From Eublepharis macularius (taxonomy: Eukaryota; Chordata; Lepidosauria; Squamata; Eublepharidae), in contig NC_072794.1 of assembly GCF_028583425.1 (NCBI RefSeq), positions 30,377,232-30,441,231 of the forward strand: 64,000 nucleotides of DNA. Direction: 5' to 3'. Made by a program: the position numbers and the translations under genes. Below are positions 1 to 32,000 of this stretch, piece after piece. The notes below the pieces were generated by a model. That model was given only the letters and a program-made list of their open reading frames with translations, made no database searches and was not told where the DNA came from. Numbering within the stretch: the first letter of the stretch is position 1; each line of letters starts with the position of its first letter.

Positions 1-778
1 GTGGGCTCTCTGGAGCAGTGAGGGCTACAGGGGTGAAAGCATGTTGGTACAGGTTGGTATGGAGTCCCAGTAAGAAGGCAGTAACTCCCACCTTCTGCTT
101 TGAGCCTCCCAAAGGAGACAACACTGGTAAGCAGCAGAGTTACTTTCACACCTGGTGGGCTATGATATTGGGTTCTGCAGGTGGAAGGAGGAGGGACCTG
201 AGAGTATCAATCCCCCTTCCACTAGCAGAAGACTACTGTAGAACCTATTCCTACTATTTTATAGTTGGTTTCATATTGTATTTTTATTATTTAATAAATA
301 ATCTAAACAATTATCTAAAAATTAACAGAGGCAGGCAATAAAGGGAGGCCAAGAGCACATGCTGAATATATGACACATCCACTTTGAGGTGTGGATTCAG
401 AAGATGCCCCGAGTCTTCACTCAAAAGGTGAGCTTTGAGGATCTGGAGAAAGTCAAAAAAGCAGCATCAAGTATGTTTAGTTGCTCTGTGTGATCTAAAC
501 AGTTTTATATTGGCATATAAGAAGGAAAAGAAATGAAATCTGAATTAATTGTGCCTATAGCAAATGTAACACTGGCTTAGTCCCAGCCACAAGAAAAGTA
601 CATGCAATAAAAAACAAAATCTATGAAAGAGGCTTGATGTCTCCAAGGGAGATCCTGATGGCATGAGAAACACACACAAAAGTCCATACACCACCTGCAT
701 GTGTCAAAGAGTCCACCAAGGCCTGGTTTGTCTTTCTTCAAACCCTGCTGGAAATTAAAGCCCCTCACCCGCCATTAC
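1..778. other. DARS2 intron (left edge), nothing recognised
   Basis: Part of the intron after DARS2 exon 14. No exon, RNA gene or classifiable repeat was seen. A plus-strand ATG near 403 opens about 25 codons, too short and isolated to call. Confidence 0.5.
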
Positions 779-21452
<20,674 letters not shown>

Positions 21453-21790
21453 GGCCCTACAGCGCGAGAGAGACCAAAGGGGTGTACAGAACTCCCTGGA
21501 TCCCTTCTGAAGCGGCTCTCTTCCGTAACCGCATCATAAAAGACTACGGGGACTGCCCCATCGCAGCCACCGTAGAGCGCCATGATTGATTTGGGCAGGA
21601 AATGCCCATCCTCGTTTTGCGCAAATCCGACCCAAACATGTCGACTGCAAGAGTAACCCGCCCATCTCCCGCATGCGCAGAACGCTCACTTCGCCGAAGT
21701 GGTTGCTGGGGGGCAAATTTTTAAATAAACCCGCTCGCTGCTGGTTTTCGTGTTGCCGTTGGGAAGAGATTCTTCGGAGGGTCGCCGCCG
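21453..21790. promoter_or_regulatory. Divergent DARS2/CENPL promoter
   Basis: Only 338 bp separate the two start codons, so one promoter must serve both genes and hold both 5' UTRs. The stretch is rich in CpG compared with its surroundings. GCATGCGCAG at 21671-21680 fits the NRF1 palindrome, common in promoters of nuclear genes for mitochondrial proteins. TTTTGCGC at 21615-21622 resembles an E2F site, which would suit a cell-cycle gene such as CENPL. No clear TATA box is seen. Site function is inferred from motif matches only. Confidence 0.75.
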
Positions 21791-21811
21791 ATGGAGCGGG
21801 CGCCGACTGAG
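21791..21811 (+). CDS. CENPL: CENPL coding exon 1 (seven codons)
   Basis: ATG followed by ERAPTE, then donor GAG|GTGAAG. The short peptide and phase 0 junction resemble the human N-terminus (APES near the start). It rests on the good start context, the phase match and the promoter position rather than on strong protein similarity. Confidence 0.7.
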
Positions 21812-24800
21812 GTGAAGGGCGGATAGAAGTTTCTTGGGAGGAGAGGTGATGCGTGTTATTGTCTCGAAGGATTAAGAATGCCAGTTGTGAAGAATAAATT
21901 CGTAAAAATAGAGTCTCCTGGCTTCGTTCTGGGCTGGCAGAGAAGGTGCCTGCTTGAATTGTTCAGACTGCAGGGAGGGGCGGGGTATAATGCAAAGTGG
22001 GGCCCTTTTCCATGCAAAACCCACGTCGAAACCGTGTTGGGAGGCGGTAAGGCTCAACCCCTTATCCCGACGTGCTGCTTTTCTGTGTGTGGGTTGTCTT
22101 GAAGAACTCCTCCTCGCCACCTGAGGTTGACCGTCAGAATTTGGTCCTCTATCTAAGTTCTCCAGCCATTCCTGACTTTATTTGCTTGCTTACTTTATTT
22201 ATGCCCTGCCTTTCTCCTCAAAAGGAACCCGAAGCAGTTCATATTGTTCTCTTTTACTCCATTTTATCTTTGCAACAACCCTGTGAGGTAGGTTAGGGTG
22301 AGAGTATGTGACTAGCCCAAGGTCACCCCGCAAGATTCCATGGCGCAGCAGGGATTCGAACTTGGGTCTCCCAGACCTTTTTCTGACTGATCCTAAACTT
22401 TCTATCTCACCCCAAAGTACCAGTAGAACTTTTTGGAATGAGGACCCATGTCTAAGGAACACTCACATGCAAAGAAATTCCACAGGTTTGTAGGGAGTGC
22501 ACTTAAAACACCACAACTCTTCCTTTCCATATATAAGTTACAGAAATTTCACATCAGTTAACACTCAATAAGTTTATGCTTTTAAACATTTGTAAATACA
22601 TTACCAGCATAGTGTGATTAGAGTATATGATTAGGATCTGGGAAAGGTAGGACCAGACATTCTATGGCTAACTTACCTCATAGGAGTCTTGTGAGCATCA
22701 AATAGAGATGGGGGAGAATGTTGTAAATGGCTTTGGATACCCATTGGGGACAAAATGGGGTATAACTACCTACCTAAATAAATAAATAAATAAATGTATT
22801 TCTAAGTGACAAGCTATATTTTATGGCAATTGTATAGAAGCAATCCCAAACTTACTTTTGAGCTTCCTCTCCCATCCTACTGGGGTCCTTCTTTTCCCTC
22901 CTGGCCTTGGACTCCCTTGCAAGAGAGTTGCAATTGACTTTTGACTCCCACCAGACAGTCCTGCTACTTTAAATGCTTCAGCATTTTCTCAGAGGGGAAG
23001 TGTTCTAATCCCTTGATCATTTGAGTTGTTCTTTTCCAGCTCTGACATTTCCTTTTTACGATATGTGAAGTATGATATATGAAGAAGAAAGTTACAAACA
23101 CTACAATTCTCTTCCTTTCCTCAAACAATGGCTTTGCTTAGCTGAGTACATTAACAAAGATCCAATGCAGAGTTGAAAAAATGCTGAAACAGAGCATAAG
23201 CTATTCTAAGACTGACATTAGACAACATACCCAGTAGGACCATACTTAAAGTAACAAGTAGTACATAGAAGCACATACATAGAGCAACAGATGGTGTGTA
23301 AGGCAACATAGTAGTGAAGTTTATGGTCCATAACTTGTTAGTGAAGCATCTCTCCCTACAATTCAGCTCTCCTATCAGTGTAAAATCATCTAGTGATGGC
23401 TTGTTTCAACACATTCCTTTTGGTGAAGTTTCATGGAAGGTTTGCAGGGATCCCCTGGGAACAGTGTGTGCATAAGTGGAGCCTATACATTGTAGTCAAT
23501 TCCCCCACTACTTTTCTTGCAAGTAGTGTGCTAAACCCAGAGCTTCCCTGCTTGCTCCATTTCTGGCAATTTATCCTTGCCATTCTGTGAATTACTATTT
23601 TTTAAACATTCTTTCAGGTAATGATAGAAAGGTCATGCAAGCTGTTGCTAACTACATTTCAGCAACTCTGATGTTTGCTTAAGAGTATTGTAATCTCCAA
23701 GATACACTTCAGTTTTAATCTTAATTTTTTTTATATACAAAATGTTTTAAAGATGTTGTTCTGAAAGGCTTTTGTATTATAGGGAGAGGCTCTCAGATGC
23801 TTCGCTAATGAGTTAAGGACCAAAGACTTCACTTTACATACTTGCCTTATGTACTACCTGTTGCCTTAAATATGTGCCCCTATGAGCTACTTGTGCTTCA
23901 TGAGGTCTAATATGAGCCCTAGAATTGCTTATGTTCTGTTTCAGCATTTCTTCAACTCTGTATTGGATTCTTACTAATGCTATAGATCCAGAGGAGTTAG
24001 CCGTGTTAGTCTATAGTTGCAAAATAGTAAAAAGTCCAGTAAAACCTTTAAGACTAACCAACTTTATCGAGGCATAAGCTTTTGAGAACCACAGCTTTGA
24101 CAAAGAGAGCTGTGGTTCTTGAAAGCTTATGCCTCAATAAAGTTGGTTAGTCTTAAAGGTGCTACTGAACTTTTTTACTAATGCTATGTCTTTGTAAAAT
24201 TGTGTTTATTTACCCTATGGCATTGTTTTATGGAAATGTCCTTGAAATTTACTGTACTAATCTCACACTGCGTAATTTGCCTTGAATCTCGGGGAGGAAG
24301 GCGGACTATAAATGATGTAAAAAAAATAAATAAAATTCTTTTAACTCTAATGCATTTTAAATCTTAACATAGTCATGTTAAGACTATGGCTTAACATAGT
24401 CATGTTAAGACCAGTGGCTATATTTTAAAGAGTCCAACAGCCTGTGGGCTATTGGGACATTTTTCTTGAATAAATTGAACTGAGCATGGAATTAATAAAT
24501 CATTTACATGTGCAGGATACTGCTTCTGGAAGAAAAACGATGGGCCACGGTACAAACTTCATTAGCACTGCTCATCTTTCAAGAGGCCGCATATCCCTCA
24601 AGAGAGGCAATCTGTTTGGTCATACTCCAGCTAAGAGAAGAATTTTGCAAACTCCTCGCATGCAGGTAAGGCTGTGATACACCTGATACTGCTAAACAAA
24701 TTATTTGAAAGATGGGAATTCAAAGATGAGTAGGTTTTGATCTGATGTTACAGTCTTACTGCATTAGGAGCCAGAGAACAAAGGTAGGGCAACCTGTTTG

Positions 24801-27800
24801 AAGAAGGTGAAGAGAGCTATGCCAACTAAGCCTAGTTAAAAAGAAGACTGTAGTGATATTTTTTTGCACTCTGTAAATACAGCAGTGAATGTTTGTGAGG
24901 CTTCAGAACCGGTTGGCTATAAACTGTACGTTAGGTTAGTGACAAGAAGTTTTGTTAACTGCTATAGAATTGTAGTGTGTGTGTTATGTGCCGTCAAATT
25001 GCCACCAACCTATGGTGACCCTATGAATGAAAGACCACAATTTTTTCAACAAATAAACAATGTGTTGTATACCATTTTCTAAAATAGTAAAAGTATTGTT
25101 AAATATTCAAAAATATAGAGTGAGCCTGTACAAAGACTCAAGTACAGGTTTAAATCAGTATTTGTTATGGTTAGAGTGATAAATTACTATGCAGGATTGG
25201 TAAATTATGATTTATTTTTTTCTCGCAAACTTAAGTCATGGATTAAATTAAGAATATAAAACTGATCTGCTGGATCAGACCAGTGGTCCATCCGGTTCCA
25301 TATCCTGTCTCATACAGTAGCCAACTAGTTACTCTGAAGAGCCAACAACAGGGCACAGAGGCCTAGACAGTCCCCTGAAATCGCCTCCTGGCACTGGTAT
25401 TTGGAGGTTTATTGCTGCTGAATGTGGAGGCATCCCCTCCCCCCAGAGTTTTCTGATGTTGACATGTTGTGCAATGTCATTTCTGTACCCTCACTGTTCT
25501 CCCACTGTCCTGAAAGCACAGGTGAATGGGAAGGCACAGCCACTAGGAGGAGACCCACCCTAACCATGCAAATGGCATGCCTGGGTACCCCCAAATTCTA
25601 GTATTTTAGGAGAAGGAGAAAAACGTTTTCTCCATCCATTCTTTCTCCCCCATGCATAATTTTACAAATATCTATCCTGTTGCCCTTGTTCATCTCTTTT
25701 CTAAACTGAAAATGTCCCAGATTTTCTGCCTTACTTTATAGCAAAGGTGTTCCATCTATGCTGCCCTCTTTTGTATTTTTTCTAGCTCTGCAATGTCATT
25801 ATTAGTTGCAGTAACTAAAAATGCATGCACTATTTCAAATAAGGTTGTGTCATGTATCTATACATGTATACTATAATATTGGCTGTTTTATTTTAAATCC
25901 CGAATAATCGCCAGCATAAGTTTTTGCCTTTTTCACTGTTGCAGCGCATGGGTTGACACTTTCATTGAACTATCCGCTATAACACTGAGGTCTTTTTCTC
26001 TCTTAATTTCGGCAAATTCAGAACTCATTAGTGTGTCCTTAAAAGCTGGGATTTTTTATTCCAGTGTTTATCTCATTAACACTTACCTACACTAAAATTC
26101 ATTTGCCACAATTGCTCCTCAGATTCTCTTTTTGCTGTGTAATTATTAACTTACAGTTCTTTTGTTAGATACAGTGCTCTCTTCTGTTCACTTAACTGTG
26201 GCGAATCTTCCACTTTTTAAAAAGTCTTTTTGCCTTTTGTGGCTTCCTTGACTTGGGTCATTAACCACGCAGGCACACTTTTAGACTTGGCAGTACCTTT
26301 CTTAACCTGGGAAATACATTCTTTCTGGGCCTCAGTGTAGTTCTAAATAGCTTTCAAGCATCCTCTAAGGACTGCTTTCATTTAAATCAGTCCACTCCAC
26401 GTGATCATCAGGGCTTCCTCCTAGCCTGTGCTTCAGTGTAGAAAGGGGGGAATCAGGAGTCTCCTTGCCCAGACTTCTATTTACTTGACAATGGTGCTTT
26501 AGAATTTGGAAATGTTTAGGTGAAGCGCTGGCGCTTTAAAAACTGAATCAGTCTGAACATTTGAGAGGGCTCAAGTGGGGAGCAGGAAATACTCAGAAAT
26601 TCTGGAAGTATCTTCCCCTTGCACACTGAACCTTTGAGTCCAGTCAGTGTGTAAAGTGTGTAAAGTGTAGATTATAAAAATCATATTAGTTGCAGATTAT
26701 CTGGAGTTTTAAAGAATATCTTAAATGCTTTTTGTAGTTTCCTGTACTGTTAGACTGGAAAATGGAAATGGAAAACGTAAACTTGAGGATACTGTTTATT
26801 GCTTGAGAAACTGAAATTGTTATCTCAATTTCAGGAAAATGCTGATGCTCGGATAGGTTTCCTTCTTCGCAAGCAGTTGACCTTATACAGCGTCACTCCA
26901 CTATACAGGTTCTCTTATGACCGACTGCAGGAATATTCCAGACAGCTGTGTTTTGTTATTGCTGCCGAAAAGCAAAAAGGACTTGCTATTCACGTTGAAG
27001 GTGACCTTAAACTTAAAGTGAAGTTCTCTTCGCTCTCAGTATTGAAAACCTCAGAAAAGGGACAGGCAGGAGTCCTCATTCAGGTAGGTAACATTGTAGT
27101 TAAGGGCTTTATGTAACACTTTTGAAGAATGCTGTTGTAGACAAAGTGTATGAATCACTCCTTCAGCTCATTCATGCCACTGTTGCTATCCCACTTGGCT
27201 CTAAGATAACCTGGGCTGATTGTGAACATTAGTAATGCATGGCTAAATGTTTGGTGCCCTGATTTTGTTATGTTTCAAAATGTTTCTCCAGAAAGGGGTT
27301 CTCAAAATTTGCACTAGTATATTTTATATCAAAATAAACTGTAATGTCTTTCCTCTCTTCCACCTGCATTCAGGTTACAGCTGAAAATGCAGGACCCAAA
27401 GTGGTGTGGATTGGCTGCTTCTGCTGTACTTGTGGAGATGACATTCTGGAAACAGTCATGGAAGATTTTACTTGCTTTCCCTTGTTCCTTGTAAATGGGG
27501 CAGAGAGTCTCTCAGCCATCATTGGAACTTGGCTTCAGCAGACTTTTGACTGCTCTTTCAGTCTCTTGACCATTAGCCCTCTCAACCTTGCTTGGATGGC
27601 CGCAATGTGGACTGGGTACAAGATAGAGCATCACAAAAGAGCAATGGAGTTGACTTTCTCTGTACCTGGGACTTCTCAACCTCTAGATATTTCCTATGCC
27701 ATCCACGCTGAAGATGCGAAAGCTCTTTGGGATTCAATCCATACCACTCAACAAGAAGTTCGACAAGAACAGGTGAACTTATTCATGGATGGCCTTTGCT

Positions 27801-29098
27801 ATCATTTTTATAGACACTTCAAGATCTATCTGTCAGCCACAAGACTGGTGAAAGTCTCTACGTCTGTAGCCTGTGTTCATTCTGATGGGAAAATAAAGGT
27901 ACGGAGCCTGGCTAACTAACAGCAACCAGCTGATGGGGTTTATTTTGTTTCCCACTGTCTCTTAATATTGAAGGTTGTTTTCTTGTAGGGTTGGCCATTT
28001 AATCTTTCAGAAAACATTTGGCCAGTTTAACCACTCAAGTATTTTAGAGCATTGGGCTGGATTCTACAGTGGTGCTTCCCCTCCAGCACAAGGAACCTTT
28101 TGCCAATAAAATAAGGTTATGGGTTTTAATCTAACAACAAAATGGGTATTTTCATTTCTTTTACTAATTATAAAACCAAAGGTTGACCCCTGTAAAACAT
28201 GACTATAAGGTGCTTGCCAGATTTCTCCATCTTACCTTGCCCGTAGCAGCTCCCAAAGATACCCCTCCCCAATGCTAATGCTGAGAGTCAAGAGAGCCTC
28301 ATGAACAAAATTACCATGATGTGTGGTTGGCTACACCAGGTGCCAACCCCTATTGAGAAGTATACAATTTCCCCGAAGAAAGGGAGACTTTAGAACAGGG
28401 GTTCTAAATCTTGAGCTTGTGGCCACTTTTGGAATTTTGAAAATGGGAAATGGGCGCCACCACAAAATGGCTGCTGTTGGGAGTTGGGACCAATCACAGG
28501 GTGCTGTGGCCAACACAGAATGTTGTAATATTGCAAGATAGACATCATCTTGCAATGGAAGCAGCTGTCTTCCAAGGGATGCTCCCTGCAGGCAGAAAGG
28601 TGATGTCTCCAGGCGTGTTCTGGAGTACCACTGCTCCAGTGAGTACAGGAAAGCCAGGACTGGCTTTGGGCAAGAGGTGTTTTGAGGAAGAAGCAAGTCG
28701 GTATTAAAAAATTCATCGGTGGGTGCCATGGTGTCCCTACTGGGGACTACTGCTTAGAACATCCCCGAATTCTTTTTTTTTACCATTGGAAAGCAGAATA
28801 TGGAGCTGCTGGCAGACTTCTTTTGCTCAATAAAGCACGGATATGCCAAACCTTACAGCAAAAAGCACCAAGAGGGTCTTGGATTCCTTTACACGTGCTT
28901 TCTGTAGCTGGAGGGCTCTGGATGAGATTGGAGATGGAATGAGTGGGCTGTGACTTTTAACAATTACTTTGAATTGAATATTATATACTGCTTTGATCTG
29001 ACTTGCAATTTTTTTTAAAAAACCAGATTCTTCATTCTGCATATCTGATGGAAATCCTGGCATTGATGACAGAACTGGCAATTTCACAAATACTGTGA
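21791..29098 (+). CDS. CENPL: CENPL, centromere protein L (complete, 5 coding exons, 338 aa)
   Basis: CENP-L pairs with CENP-N in the constitutive centromere-associated network and helps tether the kinetochore to CENP-A chromatin. Coding exons: 21791-21811, 24516-24665, 26835-27083, 27374-27898, 29027-29098. All introns are phase 0 and GT-AG. The product has 338 residues against about 344 in human. Residues 8-57 are basic and poorly conserved (TPAKRRILQTPRMQ matches the human basic N-terminal region in style). The conserved fold runs from LRKQLTLYSVTPLYRFSY (about 67) through AEKQKGLAIHVEGD, MEDFTCFPLFLVNGAES and AEDAKALWDSIH to HFKIYLSATRLVKVSTSVA. The start ATG sits in a GCCGCCG context with G at +4. 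The gene is head to head with DARS2 and tail to tail with KLHL20. Confidence 0.95.
22175..22400 (-). repeat. tRNA-derived SINE, minus orientation
   Basis: Inverted tail TTTATTTATGCCCTGCCTTT, body CAACAACCCTGTGAGGTAGG, box B complement GGGATTCGAACTTGGG. Close to copies at 45775-46012 and 55395-55582. Lies in CENPL intron 1. Confidence 0.75.
22607..22797 (+). repeat. tRNA-derived SINE, plus orientation, diverged
   Basis: Head GTGTGATTAGAGTATATG, body TAACTTACCTCATAGGAGTC, tail GGGGTATAACTACCTACC with (AAAT)n at 22778-22797. Lies in CENPL intron 1. Confidence 0.65.
23984..24174. mobile_element. Hairpin retroposon, copy 1, with 13-bp target duplication
   Basis: TTACTAATGCTAT at 23971-23983 is repeated exactly at 24175-24187. 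The element starts AGATCCAGAGGAGTTAGC. Its inner part is a long inverted repeat: AAGACTAACCAACTTTAT, CATAAGCTTTTGAGAACCAC on one arm, their complements on the other. Copy 2 is at 39808-39935 and tail-like pieces occur at 36308-36375 and about 30686-30806. Long duplications point to LINE-driven insertion. Lies in CENPL intron 1. Confidence 0.8.
24245..24345 (+). repeat. LINE/SINE 3' tail fragment
   Basis: TTGCCTTGAATCTCGGGG then GGCGGACTATAAATGATG and AATAAATAAA, the L2-type 3' end shared by several SINEs here. Confidence 0.5.
24516..24665 (+). CDS. CENPL: CENPL coding exon 2 (basic N-terminal tail)
   Basis: 50 codons, acceptor ACATGTGCAG, donor CAG|GTAAGG. It encodes a Ser/Thr/Arg-rich, probably disordered segment ending GHTPAKRRILQTPRMQ. 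An ATG at 24486 is in frame with this exon and open through the acceptor, so an alternative first exon is possible. Confidence 0.85.
24968..25040 (-). repeat. Bov-B / Sauria SINE 3' tail, minus orientation
   Basis: TTATGTGCCGTCAAATTGCC then CCTATGGTGACCCTATGAAT is the complement of the Bov-B 3' end also carried by Sauria SINEs. Lies in CENPL intron 2. Confidence 0.65.
25255..26450 (-). repeat. CR1/L3-type LINE remnant, minus orientation
   Basis: Starts with CTGCTGGATCAGACCAGTGG, a widespread reptile LINE terminus, then TCTAGCTCTGCAATGTCATT and TTCACTGTTGCAGCGCATGG and AAATTCATTTGCCACAATTG. These phrases recur in this order in amniote CR1/L3-like repeats read from the 3' end, as I recall them. 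Many changes; no open frame. It fills most of CENPL intron 2. Confidence 0.6.
26835..27083 (+). CDS. CENPL: CENPL coding exon 3
   Basis: 83 codons, acceptor TCAATTTCAG, donor CAG|GTAGGT. It encodes ENADARIGFLLRKQLTLYSV, TPLYRFSYDRLQEYSRQL and AAEKQKGLAIHVEGDLKL, strongly similar to human CENP-L. Confidence 0.96.
27374..27898 (+). CDS. CENPL: CENPL coding exon 4 (main conserved exon)
   Basis: 175 codons, acceptor CTGCATTCAG, donor AAG|GTACGG. It contains VWIGCFCCTCGDDILETV, NGAESLSAIIGTWLQQTF, LNLAWMAAMWTGYK and HAEDAKALWDSIH, the core of the CENP-L fold that binds CENP-N. Confidence 0.97.
28396..28752. mobile_element. Possible non-autonomous hAT-like element
   Basis: Ends CAGGGGTTCTAAATC and, inverted, CAGTAGTCCCCAGTAG. 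Flanking 8-mers CTTTAGAA and CTTAGAAC are similar but not identical. The interior GCCACCACAAAATGGCTGC resembles reptile non-autonomous DNA elements. Lies in CENPL intron 4. Confidence 0.45.
29027..29098 (+). CDS. CENPL: CENPL coding exon 5 with stop
   Basis: Acceptor AAAAACCAG, then 23 codons ending EILALMTELAISQIL and TGA at 29096-29098. It matches the human C-terminus (VLAYLTELAIFQIE). No good AATAAA was seen in the first 700 bp downstream, so the 3' UTR end is undefined. Confidence 0.93.
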   Translation: MLHSAYLMEILALMTELAISQIL

Positions 29099-32000
29099 TG
29101 GACTTATGCTGTTAACTGTCTGGTGTGGAGATGGCTTGCAGCTTGTAAACTGCTTGATCTATATGGCATGTAATATGGTTCCTTCTCAGATCTGTATATA
29201 GTGAAGAAAGTCACATCCATATAGCTTATTTTGGACTCGGTACACTTGTGTAGGAGTATCATGGAGCAGGTGGACTGTACTGTGCATTTTACATATACTT
29301 GCCATTGTATAAAAAAGATCTGTGTACCTTACACATGGCACATTGTGATGTATGTTATTACTTTGAATCCCTTTCCACAATTGCCATGGTCATATGGAGC
29401 TTTAAGTATGGATTTTGTTACAAGAAGGAAATATGACTCTACTATCAAGTTCCCATTGTGAATCTAAAGCGAATCATAATTAGCTCTTCAACCTTGTCAT
29501 AGTAGATGACCATAAGTGCTCCCATACATACAACTGAAACTGGAGGGCTATAAGGTCTGGTTCAGTAGAGTATAACTTTTGACTATTCTTTTAGCCACGA
29601 TTTTGCTTTTTAGTGTGAGGCAAGCTTCTCTAAAGGACTCTAGACATGCCTCGTTGACTTCAGAGTGTTTTATCTAGATGAGACAGGAGTGCCACTTGTT
29701 GGACTGAATATGTTTGTGTAAAGGTGTTGGAAGCTGTTTTTTGGATTTTAAAAGTAAGAGTAGCACATGTATATAATATATAACCACTGTAGATTACATA
29801 TTACAGGGTTAGATTATCATGATCTCATCCAGTAGAAGACTCTCATCTGCCAGTATGATTGATCGTCTGCCAATTTCCCCACTTCATTCGCCACATTGTT
29901 CCTGTGGGGGACACAGTAGGCTAGAGGGGAAGGCTGGCAAGTTTGCTTCTGTGAGCTAGATAGGTTTCATCCCTAAAACTGAACAGAATTAAATGATTAA
30001 ACTAGCTATAAAGCCTGACATTGTTATGAGTAACTTCCATTGTACCTGACCTGCCAACCCCTCTTCCTGCTCTGGAAAAAGGAATGTGCAGGTGAATGCC
30101 AGATCCTTCTATAGTTATCAGAGAATTACCTGCTGAAGGCTGGCCGATTGCTATATATCAAATATGGCTTTGAATTAATCCAGTTGAATGTAGCCACCCC
30201 ACTGGGCTCCATAAAATGCTGTTTTCTCCTCTGCCACCCTACCAGTGTAAATATGTGAGCAAGGGAAACAGCATCAGTCTATTCATGCATCTCTGTCTGC
30301 CGTTAGCTCTCATCATGCCAGTAGCTAATGTTTCTAATCACTGCCTTATCTTATGCTGTTTCCAGGTAGAATGGGGACAGATGTGGAGAGAAGCTCCTGG
30401 GTAGGTGTGTATGGATTGGACTGAAATCCTACTGTCATTATGTGGAAGAAAAGGAAATGGGAGGAAGGATAGAGCTGCTATTTATCCCTCAATAACTCAT
30501 GTGTTTAGAAGAATAAGGATAAAAAGTAGCCCAAATGGTACCAAACATCACCAATATTAGGTGCAAAGTAGAAATTGATAGGCAGGTTTGCACATGGCAA
30601 AACCTACTCCACAACTGAAGTAGAGGCTTCCTACAAATATTTACAATGAGTTGCTAATGAAACAGCAATTTAAGCAGAACAAGCAAACAGGGCCATCCAT
30701 CCATGGCACCTTAAAGACTAGAAAATGTTTGTGCTAGGAAAAAGACCTCAAGGTGCCATGGGATTTCTGTCTTTTTGCTGCAAAAAAATAACAGGGCTGC
30801 CCTTTTCAAATTACGGCTGTAATTTGATCAGTTGGGTCAACTGATTTTTTTTTACAGTATGAATATAACTTTTTACAAAGATTAAAAAAAAAATTTTTAA
30901 ACTGTTCCAGTGTGTTTCTAGCCTCTTTGAAAACATACACACTTAGCACTGGCCACTCTTGTTTTTTTGCTTTTCCAGTTATATACATAGACCACCCCAT
31001 TCTTCCAACCTAAAAAAAGTGTATTAGGTTATAGTATAATCAGCTGGAGGATGGTGACAAGTCAAAGGGTAGTTGACTAAATTGTAAAGCAGGTGGAAGG
31101 TCCTAGGAAAGAAGGGTCTGAAGAAAGAGTTCAACATACATGAGATTAAAGGCAGAGGGAAAAGGGAGACTGGTCAGAGATCCACAAGTCTGGGAGTTAA
31201 GTACTAATTTAAAATCAACCAGAGGTTTAGTACTTAAGTGCCAGCTAGTCCTGAAAAAGACCCCTTTCAAATTGTGGGTTCTATCTAGAGGCCCCCAGTA
31301 AATGTGAAGAAGCTAGAGGCCTCCCACTACTTTCAACACTTTCACTCAACCAGCAGTTTTTAGATACCACAATGGATAAATTGCTTCAGGTGTTCTTTTA
31401 GTTGATTCTTGAAGGGGGGAAACCCCAAAACACCCCAAACAAGATTTTTATTAAGGTAATGCTATTTATACAAGTTAACTCATGCTAGAAAAAAGCATAA
31501 ATAATACATGTAAACAACCGTTTACAGAATACTTTTTCTTTTTAAAGGTGCAAATGTTCAAAATGTAAACGCAAGAATGCCAACCTTTAGGGCAAAAAGA
31601 AGGGCTTTCACTTCTGTGAGCTTTCTCGAATAATCACTTGTGTTAACTGTTATTCCCCCCCCCCCCCCCGTCTGCCCAAACGCACTGAAGCTGCGGAGGC
31701 TTATAAAGCTACCTAAGGAAGGTGATGTCAAGCACAGCTTAGTCTTACTAACTGATGTTGCTTTAACTTGCAGTACTCATAACCCACAAAGCCAGTGCAT
31801 CAGCTTCCTTTCACCTGTGTTGCACAAACCTCAAGGCCTAGCGAGCCACAGTAAAGGACTGGTCAATTCACATTTACTTGGATGGGACTCAAGTTGGGCA
31901 GACCTGCCGTTTGTCTCCACGCTCTTGAAGTCAGCTGTAACAGTGGTACGGTTACTCAGGACGGGGGAGTGTCTTTAAAGCAGTTGATCCATTTAAGGTT

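Noticed and set aside
403-479. Short plus-strand frame starting MPRVFTQKVSFEDLEKV
   Set aside because: About 25 codons with no splice partner or family match that I can name; likely chance or a small repeat fragment.
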